Positions 36,174 through 46,151 of a stretch of DNA of 64,000 bases are shown here, in pieces. The stretch lies in the NCBI RefSeq assembly GCF_003007735.2, contig NZ_PXNQ02000006.1, positions 210,299-274,298 of the forward strand, written 5' to 3'. Position numbers and translations under genes: made by a program. Under the pieces are notes generated by a model. The model was given only the letters and a program-made list of their open reading frames with translations, made no database searches and was not told where the DNA came from. Origin of the DNA: Paracoccus methylarcula (GTDB taxonomy: Bacteria; Pseudomonadota; Alphaproteobacteria; Rhodobacterales; Rhodobacteraceae). How positions within the stretch are numbered: position 1 is the stretch's first letter; each line of letters starts with the position of its first letter.

Positions 36174-37265
36174 CTAGATGCCGATTCCGACAAGTTTCCA
36201 CGCCCGGCGCAGCATCGCTGCCTCGTGGCTGCCCAGACCGGCAAGCTCGGCCGCGGCCTGCATGGTCTGATCGGCCCATTCGGCAAAGGAGGCCATCGGG
36301 TTGTTCAGCCGTTCGAGGGCGCGATACCAGACGCGGCCCGGCAACTCCCACGAATTTCCACCCAGATAGCTGCAGAACAGGTAGAAGGCGTGGTTCGGAA
36401 TGCCCGAATTGATATGTACGCCGCCATTGTCCTCGGAGGTCGAGACGAAGCCGTCCATGTGCCATGGCTGCGGATCCTGTCCCAGCAGATCGTCGGAATA
36501 GGCGGTGCCCGGCGCCTTCATGCTGCGCAGAGCCACGCCGTTGATGCCGGAACCGAGGATGCCGCGCCCGACAAGCCAATCGGCCTCATGCACCTGTTGG
36601 CCAAGGCTGCGTTGCAGCGTCAGGCTGCCGAAGACATCGGCGATGCTTTCGTTCAGGGCGCCCGATTGGTTCTCGTATATCAGCCCGCCGGAATGCTGGA
36701 TGATGCCATGGGCCATCTCGTGTCCGATCACCGAGAGTTCCAGGAATGTCCTGAAGACCTTGCCGTCTCCGGTGCCATAGGTCATCTGGTTCCCGTCCCA
36801 GAAGGCGTTGTTGTAGTTGCGGCGGTGATGGATCGTGGCGATCAGCGGCATGCCCGCGCCGTCCAGCGAGTTGCGGCCATATTCCTCGGCAAAGAGCGAG
36901 AAGACCTGGCCCGCGCCATCATAGGCGAGATCGGCATCCTCGATTCCTGTGGGAGCGTCGCCTTCGCTGCGCACCAGCTTGCCCGGCAAGGCGGCCTTGT
37001 ATTCGCCATCATGGATGCGCCGGTCGGGGCAGCAGATCTTCCCGGCCTCGTCGAGTGCCGGACCGGCGAGGGCATCGGGGCGGATCGGCGGGGTCGGGGT
37101 GACGTGTTCTTCCCGCTCTTCGCGCAGTTTTTCTGTTTGTTTCAACAGGCTGCGAGCCATGCGCGAGATCTGTGCGTCGCCGCGCAGGGCCAGCACGCGC
37201 AGCATGTGGGGCGGGACTATGCAGTTGATCGGGTGATGGGCGCATGAGGGCAGCGAAAGGCACAT
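36174..37265 (-). CDS. Protealysin-like M4 metallopeptidase (thermolysin family)
   Basis: 363-residue zinc protease of the M4 protealysin subgroup. A short propeptide bears the typical Cys-His start and INCIVPPHMLRVLALRGD motif (about residues 13-31), with no signal peptide, as in protealysins. The zinc site is VIGHEMAHGII, with the third ligand Glu in NESIADVFGSL; the active-site His region is NGGVHINSGIPNHAFYLF. ATG 37265 has GGAG at good spacing; ATG 37286 is an alternative. Its emfourin-like inhibitor follows. It lies beside the T6SS cargo genes, divergent from the chaperone. Confidence 0.9.
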   Translation of the reverse strand: MCLSLPSCAHHPINCIVPPHMLRVLALRGDAQISRMARSLLKQTEKLREEREEHVTPTPPIRPDALAGPALDEAGKICCPDRRIHDGEYKAALPGKLVRSEGDAPTGIEDADLAYDGAGQVFSLFAEEYGRNSLDGAGMPLIATIHHRRNYNNAFWDGNQMTYGTGDGKVFRTFLELSVIGHEMAHGIIQHSGGLIYENQSGALNESIADVFGSLTLQRSLGQQVHEADWLVGRGILGSGINGVALRSMKAPGTAYSDDLLGQDPQPWHMDGFVSTSEDNGGVHINSGIPNHAFYLFCSYLGGNSWELPGRVWYRALERLNNPMASFAEWADQTMQAAAELAGLGSHEAAMLRRAWKLVGIGI

Positions 37266-37502
37266 GGGAGGGCTCCGGTCTGACATCTCGCACCAGTCTA
37301 GAACCGATCGGGCGGGGATGAAAACAGCGCATGCGACGGCAGGGAGTGCGGCCCGGGCCGCAGATCCCCGATGCGCGGGTGATGCGGAAGAAAGCCAATT
37401 GCTCGATGCGCGACTTTGCGATAGATTTTCCTCATTGATTTGCACCTATGCGATGTGATCGTGAAGCGTCATGAAATATTTGGACGTGTTGAAGGCTTTC
37501 CG

Positions 37503-37925
37503 ATGTTTCTTATGAACGACTGCTCGATAGACCTGCCCAAGGATTGGAACGACCAGTCGATGAATATCATTTCATCGAATTCGCCGATGGCCCCCGGCCT
37601 GACAATGACGGTGACGCGCGACGACCTGCCGTTTGGCATGTCGTTCGAGGAATATCTTGAAAACCAGTTCGATGAGGTGAGCAAGTCGATGATAGATTTC
37701 ACGCTCATCGGGCGCAGGACAGTCAAGCTCGATGGTGTCGATGCCGCAGAGATAGAATGCAGTTGGCTGGCGAAAGACATCAGATTGCACCAGATCATCT
37801 ACATGACTCCGACCCCGAACGGCCGGGTAATGGTGATCACGTCATCGATGCCCGGTCAGATGACAGAAAGCCAGGGCAACGGGGTGCGGCGTATTATGCA
37901 GACACTGAAATTCCGTAGAGCATAG
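37503..37925 (+). CDS. DUF1795/DcrB-like Eag-type T6SS effector chaperone
   Basis: 140-residue DUF1795 protein. Members encoded just before Rhs/PAAR effectors are Eag (EagR) chaperones that bind the effector's N-terminal transmembrane segments until loading on VgrG. Seen here: CSIDLPKDWNDQSMNIISSN, LTMTVTRDDLPFGMSFEEYL and VMVITSSMPGQMTESQGNGV. ATG 37503 has GAAGG seven bases upstream; the rhs start follows 14 bp after the stop. A clear paralogue lies at 43459-43875. The specific pairing with the Rhs protein is inferred from adjacency. Confidence 0.85.
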   Translation: MFLMNDCSIDLPKDWNDQSMNIISSNSPMAPGLTMTVTRDDLPFGMSFEEYLENQFDEVSKSMIDFTLIGRRTVKLDGVDAAEIECSWLAKDIRLHQIIYMTPTPNGRVMVITSSMPGQMTESQGNGVRRIMQTLKFRRA

Positions 37926-37939
37926 ATCGGGGAAGCAGG

Positions 37940-40900
37940 ATGGGGTTGCTGTCACAAGGTATGACCCTCGGCTTCACGATGCCGACCGAGGGCGCGCCGC
38001 ACGGTTCGACACCACAGATGCAAGAGGCGATCGCCAGCCAGCCGGACGCACGCAATGCGCTTGAGCGTAATTGGGATACCGCGCTGGACGTATTGGAAAA
38101 CCCGACCATCCAATATTCCGCCATGGCTGTCGGGACAGGGGCTGCGATGGTTCAGGGCGGTATGGGTGTTGCAGCCGCTGCAACTGCCGCAGGGACTACC
38201 GCCACCGCTGGAACCGTCGCGATAGGCACCCTTGCACCCTTGGCGCCGATTGCCGCAGGGGTTGCGGGCGGGTTACTGGGCAATTGGGCGGGTGGCCATA
38301 TCGGCAACTGGGTCGGCTCGGCAATGGGGCTGGAGCCGCTTGCGGGACCAAGCGAACAGCCGGCGGTGGTCGGTGACAAGATATACCATGCCCGGTCCGG
38401 GCTTGTTGCAGGCCTGTTGGGGGCTGCCGTGGCGGTCGGCGCAGCGGTCGCGATCGGGGCATTCGTTCTGGCGACCGGTGGCGCGGGTCTGCTTGCCGTC
38501 GCGGCCTTTTCCTTTGCCGGAGCGGGTGTCGCCGGCACGTTGTTCGGCATGGCGGGATCGCTGGGGCAGCAGGGAGAGGAAAAGGGCCATATCAGCGTCG
38601 GCTCACCCGATGTGTTCTTCGAGAACAAGGCGGTCGCTCATGTCAGCGCCTTCATCAAATGCGACGATCACGGCCCCGAGAAACAATGCGCACAGGGTTC
38701 GGATACCGTCTATGTCAACGGCTTCCCGTTATCGCGGAAAGGGCACAAGACGACCTGTGACGGTACAATCCAGACAGGTCGGGAAACGATCAAGCTGGAT
38801 ATGACGACATCCGCCGACCAGCTTGACATCGACGGCGGCTGGCTCAATCGCATCGTCCGGACCGGAGTGGCCATTTCTGATTATCTGCCGTTCCCGCGCG
38901 GTTCGAAACCCCGGCCCGGAGACAGCACGCCGCCGAAGCCGAGACCCGGCGATTCGACTCCGGCATCGCCACGCAAGCCGACGCAAAGCGCGGAGTCGGA
39001 CGGGATCAATACCAACGCGCAGAATCGGGTTGGCGATCCGGTCGATGTGGCGTCGGGCCAGGTAAGCGAGTTTCGCACCGATATCACGATTCCCGGAACC
39101 ATTCCCCTGCATCTCGACCGCAGTTACAGGCGCGGTGCAACCGGCATACAAGGCAATGACTGGTCCGGCACCTGGGCTCAGCATCTGAGAATCGAGGCGG
39201 GGCGAACCATCTGGCAGGATCCTGATGGTGTCGAATTCACCTTCGACACGCCTGACGACAATGTCTGGGCTGTCAATCTTCGCTGTCCGCATATTGCCCT
39301 GCTGGGAAGCCGCTCGGGCCTGATGTATCTTTACGATTACCGCAGCCAGTTGTTCACGATCTTCAATCACCGGGTCAAAAATCGCCTGCTGCTGAGCGCG
39401 ATACAGGATCGCAACGGAAACGAGATCACATTCCATTACGGCGAAGACGGGCTGAAATCGGTCAATCACAGCGACGGTTTCGGCCTGGCCGTGGACAGCC
39501 GGCGCATGCTTATCCATCATGCCGCGCTGATCGGTCACGATGCCGGTGACTGTGTCTTCACCTGGCAATATGACCGGACTGGCCGCCTGACCCGCGTGGA
39601 TTCGGCGCAAACCGGGCAGTTGCGCTATGGCTATGACGAGCAGGGGCGGCTGAACATGTGGGCCGACAGCCACCTGACACATGCGCATTTCGCCTATGAC
39701 CGCGCCGACCGGGTGATCCGCAACTGGAGCGATAGTGGACATCTTTCGGTCGAACTGGCCTATGACACCGTGGCCAGGCGCACCCGCGTCACCGATGCCG
39801 CCGGCGGAGTCAGGTTCTTTGACTGGACCGACCGAGGACTGGTCTGGCGCGAAATCGACGCGGCGGGCGGGGAATGGCTGACCGAATGGGGAACCGCCAG
39901 CGAAATCCGGGCCCGGCAGGATCCATTGGGCAATCGCTGGACCTTCGATTACAACGGCGTTGGCGACCTGACGCGTGCCACCGACCCCGAGGGCAACAGC
40001 GAAAGCTGGGAATACAATGCCGCCCGACTGCCTGTGGCCCATGTCGATGCAACCGGCTCACGCACCGCGTTCCGCCATGACAGTAACGGAAACCTTGTAG
40101 CCGTCATCGACCCGACCGGTGCCGAACGGCTTTATCGTCGTGACGGGCAGGGCAAGATCATGCGGGTCGAACTGCCGCAGATGCGACAGACTCGCATATA
40201 CTACGATGCGATGAACCGCCCCTGCCGCCTGCAAACTCCCTCCGGGGAGACGATCAGGCTGACACATGACACCGAAGGCCGGCTGATCCGCCAGATCGAC
40301 GAGATCGGCGCCGAAACCCGGCTGGACCATACCCGCAGCTCGCAGAATCCGCGTGGGGCGCTGGCGCGGGTCACGCTGCCCGATGGAACGGCCATCGATA
40401 CCACCTATGACAGCGAGGGGCTTGTTACCGTTGCAAGGAACGGTGTCGGCGATGCACATCGTTTCCGCTATGGTGCCTTCGACCTACCGCTGGAATCACA
40501 GGACCCACAGGGAAATCGCGTCAGGTTCGAACATGATCACGCACTTCGCCTCACCGCAGTGATCAACGAGATGGGTCAGCGGTATGAACTTACCTATGAC
40601 CCGGTTGGCAACCTTGTCGCCGAGCGGGACTATTCCGGGCTGATCACCCGCTATGATTACGACATTGCCGGTCGGGTGAGCCGCCGGATCGCCCCTGATG
40701 GCGTCATAAGCCAATATACATGGTCTCCTGCGGGGCGCCTTGTCCAGGTCGAGGTGGTCGATGGTGGAAAGACCGCCGTTACGACGTCGGAATTCGACGC
40801 GGCAGGCCGCCTGATCGAGGTTCGGAACGACGACGGTGTCGTGACCCGATCCTACGATTCCGCCGGACGGATGATCAGCGAAACGGTCAATGGCCGCGAA

Positions 40901-42633
40901 ATGAGCTATTCCTACGAACCCGGCTCGGCCGCGCCTGTAGCACGTGGCGGCGATGGGCTGGGATTGGAGATGGCCTATTCGCTGGATGGCGCCCTGTCCG
41001 CCATGCGCTTCGCCGGAACCGAATTGAGCTTCGAACTGGATGCGCGCGGCCTGGAAATCCAGCGCCGCACGACCGGCGGCTTCACGCATGAGCAGGACTG
41101 GGAAGTCATGCGGCGCCTGACCGGGCAGCTGGTTGGCCCCGAGCCGATGAACGGGCGCCCGTCGGCCGCCCGTATCCAGCGCGGCTATGGCTGGGACAGG
41201 GCCGGGCGTGTCACCTCCATTGCCGACCGGGTTTCCGGGGTGACCGAGATAAATTACGATGCCCGCGCCTTGTCACCGACACCGCCCGGCAGCGCCCGGA
41301 TGGCTCGTCCCCGATCCTGCATCGTTATGATTACGATCCCAACCGGAACCTTGCCGGGCTGATCGAGAACATGCGTTCGCAGCAGATCGAAGCGCATGCC
41401 GGTCGTATTCGCCGCCGCGGCAACATCACCTATCAGCACGACGCCTGCGGCCGGGTCATCGAGAAACGCCATGACGAGCCGGGTTTCCGCCCGCGTATCT
41501 GGCAGATGACATGGGACGCCCATGACCGGCTGGTTCGGCTCAGGACGCCAGACGGGTCAGTCTGGCGCTATGAATACGACGCCCTGGGCCGCCGCATCCG
41601 CCGCCTGCGGGTAATCGAAGGCGGTGCGAAATCGCCTGCCCGGCAGGATCGCGCATCCGATGACTGGAGCCTGACTGTGGACACCCCGGCACAGGACCAG
41701 TCTTCTGCCGGCGATCCGGGCGGCGTTGGGCCTCGGTGGATTGGCAGTGCCTATCAATGGGACGGCGATTGCATCGCGGCCGAGGCTCCGATCTATGCCG
41801 ACGGGACGGTGGCCTGGGACCAGGCGGCGCACTGGATCTACGAGCCGGGCAGCTTTCGCCCAATCGCATGCGTAAATCAGGATCACATTGCCCATGTGGT
41901 CACCGATCACCTGGGCACCCCGCATGAGCTTGTGTCCGAGGATGGCCGAAAGGTACTTTGGCGCGCCGAGCTTGGCCTATGGGGCAAGCTGGACCATGCC
42001 GAGCAAGCCGCAAATGACGATCACCCACCGGTTTCCTGCCCGATCCGGTTCCAGGGACAGTGGGAGGATCCGGAAAGCGGGCTCTACTACAACCGGCACC
42101 GTTACTACGATCCGGATGCGACGCAGTATTTGTCGCCGGATCCGATCGGGTTGGCGGGAGGGATTAGACCTCAGGGCTATGTGGCGGATCCGAATGGATG
42201 GGTGGATCCGTTGGGGTTGGCGGGGTGTCCTGAACGAGAGGTTAATGGAACGAAAATATACGGCACGGGACAAAAGGACAAAACCCCGGGACATAATCAA
42301 TTCTCGGAGGTAATTTCAAACAAGTTGGCCATGTCGGGAAAATTTGACAGGATTTATATGCATAGGGCGTACAATACCGCTCTGGGTCCCGGAATTTCCA
42401 GAAGGCAGCCAGATGTTCTGGCTATTGATAGAAATGGGAGAGTGCACGCTATTGAGCTTGCGTCTTGGACAGATATGCGACCCAGCAGATATGGAAACTT
42501 GTCAGTGCGAAACAACAACGCGATGAGAAATCTTCCGCCGTCACAACGTGGGCAGGTTATCGTTCTGGACCACCCATATAATGCTCAACATATTAAGAAT
42601 GCTTTGGACAACTTGATTGGTGGTATTAGATGA
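37940..42633 (+). CDS. PAAR-Rhs polymorphic toxin, T6SS effector, frameshifted in this sequence
   Basis: About 1564 residues if restored. Two Ala/Gly-rich transmembrane regions (residues 61-115 and 154-205) flank a loop; a PAAR-like domain follows (217-285, ISVGSPDVFFENKAVAHVSA, DTVYVNGFPLSRKGHKTTCD). Then come a duplicated PRPGDST linker (about 324-342), DUF6531 (GDPVDVASGQVSEFRTDITI, residue 365 on) and YD/Rhs repeats. The shell ends with RYYDPDATQYLSPDPIGLAG and the self-cleavage signature DPNGWVDPLGL (bases 42187-42219). The A+T-rich tail from 42226 encodes a variable toxin of about 135 residues. One missing base near 41267 (CCCGCGCCTTG, restore GCGGCC) breaks the frame. GGGGAAGCAGG precedes ATG. 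Confidence 0.88.
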
Positions 42634-43406
42634 CGATATATAGCTTTGCTTTCTATGGATTTGATGGCGTCGACTCCCATGCAGTGGTGACGGTGTTGGA
42701 TAAGTTGAGTAGAGAGATAGGGGCCAGTATCGATACTGTCACCTATCCTGTGGAGGCTGAAACGAATGGAGAAGGTGAAGCGCTCGATTTTACTGAAGAG
42801 ATCTGGTCTAATTTTGTCAGAGCACCTCGGGATAATTTTAGGTTTTCGAGCGAATCTGGCTCGTCAGGAATGGATGGAGGATTCAATGACGGGGTCTCGT
42901 ACGGGATACCGGTCTTGGATATTTCATTTTCTATGCTGGGTGATGAGTCTATGCCAGAATTCTTCACCGTATTCGAGGCGATTGGGACGTCTCTGAAGCC
43001 ATTTTACGGATTTTTATATCGAACCGAAAGCGTTAATAAGTCGATATCATATGCGCTTATGAACGGGGCCACCGTCTTTCCTGAGGTTGAAAATCCATTT
43101 TTATTTGCTGATGATTTTTCTGTTTGGCGTGGCGGGCCGGATAGCTATAAAAACAACTGTCTTAGGATGGTGTATGAAGAAAATCTTCTCAGTTCATCGC
43201 ATCTTGATGCACGTATCGATGACATGTCCTTGCGGGAATGGATAGAGTCTCGCAAGGAAAACGGGGTGATTCGTGATCTTTCTAATGGCAGATTTTGGTG
43301 GGGAGTGCACCCCTCCGAAATCGAACGGTTAAATTCTGAACTGGGAACGTCGGGCCTTCTGATTTCTTGGGCTCCCAAAAAGAACCGAGTCAGAAACATA
43401 CCATGA
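42630..43406 (+). CDS. Candidate immunity protein for the Rhs toxin (no recognised family)
   Basis: 258-residue acidic protein whose ATG overlaps the toxin stop (ATGA), the standard place for the cognate immunity gene. No signal peptide or membrane helix is evident, consistent with neutralising a cytoplasmic toxin such as a nuclease. Visible blocks: MTIYSFAFYGFDGVDSHAVV, an acidic Ser/Gly-rich stretch FRFSSESGSSGMDGGFNDGV, LSSSHLDARIDDMSLREWIE and a basic end WAPKKNRVRNIP. The composition is distinctly A+T-rich, with codon use unlike the flanking genes, implying separate acquisition with the toxin tip. Function is inferred from position only. Confidence 0.65.
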   Translation: MTIYSFAFYGFDGVDSHAVVTVLDKLSREIGASIDTVTYPVEAETNGEGEALDFTEEIWSNFVRAPRDNFRFSSESGSSGMDGGFNDGVSYGIPVLDISFSMLGDESMPEFFTVFEAIGTSLKPFYGFLYRTESVNKSISYALMNGATVFPEVENPFLFADDFSVWRGGPDSYKNNCLRMVYEENLLSSSHLDARIDDMSLREWIESRKENGVIRDLSNGRFWWGVHPSEIERLNSELGTSGLLISWAPKKNRVRNIP

Positions 43407-43458
43407 CGGTGCGGCCGCCCTTGAAAGAGCATGTGAATGCTACCTCTCAACATAGTTT

Positions 43459-43875
43459 TCAGCCGGGCATTACCCTAAAACTTTCCACGATCCTTCGCAT
43501 CTCGAACTTCTGACCAGGACTCATCTGGCCATCGGTGGAGGCCGTGAAAATCAGCGCCCGCTCGCCCGTGTCTATGATCGTGCTCAGCATGTGAACGGGC
43601 GTATTGCTCCGCATCCAGCGGCCTTCCATCTCATGTGCAGGAAGGCCGGAGAGGTGAAATTCACGGCGACCAAGCAATTCGAAACCCTCGAGCGCATTCG
43701 AGACACGTTTCATCTGATCTTCCAGATATTCCGGAAAGCTGACGCCCCATGCCCTGTCGTCGCGGGTGATCGTCAGCGCCATCTGTGTCGGTGAATTGTC
43801 CGAGGCTATGACATTGACTGTTCGGTCGCGCCAACCTTCGGGCAAGTCGAACATGCCTTCGTTGATGCGATACAT
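43459..43875 (-). CDS. DUF1795/DcrB-like Eag-type protein downstream of vgrG
   Basis: 138-residue DUF1795 protein, paralogous to the one at 37503: FDLPEGWRDRTVNVIASDNS, LTITRDDRAWGVSFPEYLED and FTASTDGQMSPGQKFEMRRI line up block for block with that copy. The start overlaps the vgrG stop (TGATG), so the two are translated together. It may be a VgrG loading factor or a second effector chaperone; no further effector gene with N-terminal TM/PAAR is adjacent on this strand. Confidence 0.82.
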   Translation of the reverse strand: MYRINEGMFDLPEGWRDRTVNVIASDNSPTQMALTITRDDRAWGVSFPEYLEDQMKRVSNALEGFELLGRREFHLSGLPAHEMEGRWMRSNTPVHMLSTIIDTGERALIFTASTDGQMSPGQKFEMRRIVESFRVMPG

Positions 43876-45857
43876 CAGCTGCCAACACCTTTGTTCAGAT
43901 GGATTTCCGGCCCGACCTGATCCAGCCCGTTCTTGTTGAATACGATCTTGGAGCCGTCGCCGAATTGCAGCACGACCTTGTCCGGCGTCATCGTCAATGA
44001 GCCGTCACCCACCTTCAGTGTCAATTTATCAGTCGCTTCGGCCTCGATGACCTTCGATCCCAGGCTCATCTTGTTGGTGGACAAATGCTCCATCACGTCA
44101 TGCGATTCGACATGGACCTTGTCCGTGGCGCTCATCTGGATATCGTTATCCGCCTGATAGGAAATGATTCCGGGCCCGCCATCGCCCGCAACCGCAGTCT
44201 CGGTGACCTTGTTTGCCTTGACGCTGCGCGTCAGTGCGATTGTCTCGGCAAGATTGCCGCTGTCGACCGCCTTTATCTCATCGCCGGCCTGCACCTTGAT
44301 GCTGCGATTCCCTGCCTCAACCAATGTCGATTCGTTATCCTTGACGACACGTTCAAGATCCTTCTGGGCATGCAGGAAGATCTTTTCGGCTCCATTGGCG
44401 TCCTCGAAGCTCAGTTCGTTGAAGCCCGATCCCCCATGCGTCTTGGTCTTGAAGCCGCTTTTCGTCTTGCTTGCAGGCAGGCCGTAGATATTGCCGTTCT
44501 TGCCGTTCACCACGCAGCCGGTGACGATCGGCTTGTCGGGGCTGCCATCGATGAAATCGACCACGACCTCCATGCCGATGCGTGGAATGACGACGCCGCC
44601 AAGCCCGTTGCCCGCCCAGTTCTGTGCCACGCGGCAGCGCATCGAGCGCGCACCTTCGAGATCCCAGTGGAACTGGACGAGGATACGCCCGAATTCGTCG
44701 CAGTCTATCTCTCCGTCCCCGACCACCATTGCGGTTTGTGGTCCCTGCACGATCGGCACCGGCGTTTGGCGCGGTGGCGCCATCGGTGCGGTATCGGGCA
44801 TCAGCGTGTAGGAGCCGGTGAAGGAATAACCGTCGCTGCCCGTGCCTCCTGAACCATACGCCTCGCTGACGAAATTATGAGAAGCACTCAGGCATAGATA
44901 CCGCTCGCCGGTCCCCGGTACCGGCTCCCCGGTAAGCGTGATCACCATTCCGGAACCGAGGCTTGCGCAATCTCCCACGGCCCGGTTGCGCCGATCACCG
45001 CCGCGCTCCTGCTTGGTGCGCAGACGGGCCGTCAGCTTGCCGCTGTCCTGATCCGGGAAGTCACCGGGATATTCGTAGCTTTCCAAGCGTCCAAAGCTAT
45101 GCGCGGCGTCCCCGATATGGTCGGATTCCATGGTGGCCGTCGGGGTCTTGAAGTTGTAGTCGATCAGCCGCACGGCCCCGGTGGTCAGGTTCCGCTCCGG
45201 CGACCATTCCCAGAAATGTTCGCCCGGTGCCTGATGATGCCCGTCGGACCGCCTGAATTCCCGTGGACCGATATTCTCATGCGTGATCACGTCATCCGTC
45301 AGCACGAGAACATGGTTGCCGGCTTCGTGACGGAAATGGAAGCTGATCCCGTGCCGCTCCATCTGCCGACGCGCGAAATCGAGATCGCTTTCCCGGTATT
45401 GCACCGTATATTCCAGCACCGGATAGACCTCGGACAGCTTCATCTCGAAGGCCGCGTCTCCGGTGGAGACATAATCCATGAACAGTTCCTGAAGGATCTG
45501 ATCCACGGTCTTGTCGTGGAAAATTCGCTGGTTGCGGCGTTTCCCCGCCAGCCAGAACCAGGGCCGGAGCGTCAGGTCATAACGGTGGCCATTTTCGCCA
45601 ACGCCAACCCATCTTGCCTTGGTCACGATCCCATCGAAGGGGCGCATGGTATCATGTGCCTCGATTTCCACCGTGGCATGGGTGCCGATCAAGGCGTCGA
45701 AATCGAGATCGTCCTGCGCCGACAAGGCTTCGACCTGGTATTCGAACAACTCGTTCAGGCGATCCGTTCCATTGAACCGCAGCAACACCAATGCGTCCGG
45801 TCCAAGTGCCGTCAACAATCGGCCAGTACGTTCAATCTGCTTGAAGGGGGCATTCAT
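43875..45857 (-). CDS. vgrG: T6SS spike protein VgrG (TssI)
   Basis: 660-residue VgrG, the trimeric spike tip of type VI secretion. gp27-like N-domain from RLNELFEYQVEALSAQDDLD through YTVQYRESDLDFARRQMERH (base-hub fold), then the gp5-like OB fold around VAQNWAGNGLGGVVIPRIGM and VDFIDGSPDKPIVTGCVVNG, then the C-terminal beta-prism repeats IKVQAGDEIKAVDSG. It ends shortly after the prism (HLNKGVGS), so no C-terminal effector extension. Convergent with the eag-rhs-immunity operon; probably carries that effector through PAAR docking. Confidence 0.93.
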   Translation of the reverse strand: MNAPFKQIERTGRLLTALGPDALVLLRFNGTDRLNELFEYQVEALSAQDDLDFDALIGTHATVEIEAHDTMRPFDGIVTKARWVGVGENGHRYDLTLRPWFWLAGKRRNQRIFHDKTVDQILQELFMDYVSTGDAAFEMKLSEVYPVLEYTVQYRESDLDFARRQMERHGISFHFRHEAGNHVLVLTDDVITHENIGPREFRRSDGHHQAPGEHFWEWSPERNLTTGAVRLIDYNFKTPTATMESDHIGDAAHSFGRLESYEYPGDFPDQDSGKLTARLRTKQERGGDRRNRAVGDCASLGSGMVITLTGEPVPGTGERYLCLSASHNFVSEAYGSGGTGSDGYSFTGSYTLMPDTAPMAPPRQTPVPIVQGPQTAMVVGDGEIDCDEFGRILVQFHWDLEGARSMRCRVAQNWAGNGLGGVVIPRIGMEVVVDFIDGSPDKPIVTGCVVNGKNGNIYGLPASKTKSGFKTKTHGGSGFNELSFEDANGAEKIFLHAQKDLERVVKDNESTLVEAGNRSIKVQAGDEIKAVDSGNLAETIALTRSVKANKVTETAVAGDGGPGIISYQADNDIQMSATDKVHVESHDVMEHLSTNKMSLGSKVIEAEATDKLTLKVGDGSLTMTPDKVVLQFGDGSKIVFNKNGLDQVGPEIHLNKGVGS

Positions 45858-46151
45858 CAGCGGCCTCCATGAAATCGATATAATATCGTTCCTGTTTACC
45901 GCGATTCTGCGTGGAATGACAGGCTCAACACGCCCTCGGAATATCCGAATCCCGGGGTGGCGAAGACTGGCAGGACAGAGATTTCAGCTATCGCCGCCTG
46001 TCTCGTCCCGCCATGTTGGTGCAGGTCTTGCCTAAGCCTGTGTCATCGCGCTGCAATGAATCGGCTGCATGCTAAGGCCGGATCCAGCCATGGACAGAGA
46101 ATCCATCCGGCGTCGCTTGGGAAGCCATTGATATTGAATATTAATGCTAAT

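Noticed and set aside
41264..41270. Programmed ribosomal frameshift in the Rhs gene
   Set aside because: No slippery heptamer or downstream structure is apparent, and the same base loss recurs in seven unrelated genes, favouring an artefact.
39000..42200. YD repeats considered as a DNA tandem-repeat array
   Set aside because: The repeats are degenerate at the protein level (Rhs shell) and do not form nucleotide tandem repeats or a CRISPR array.
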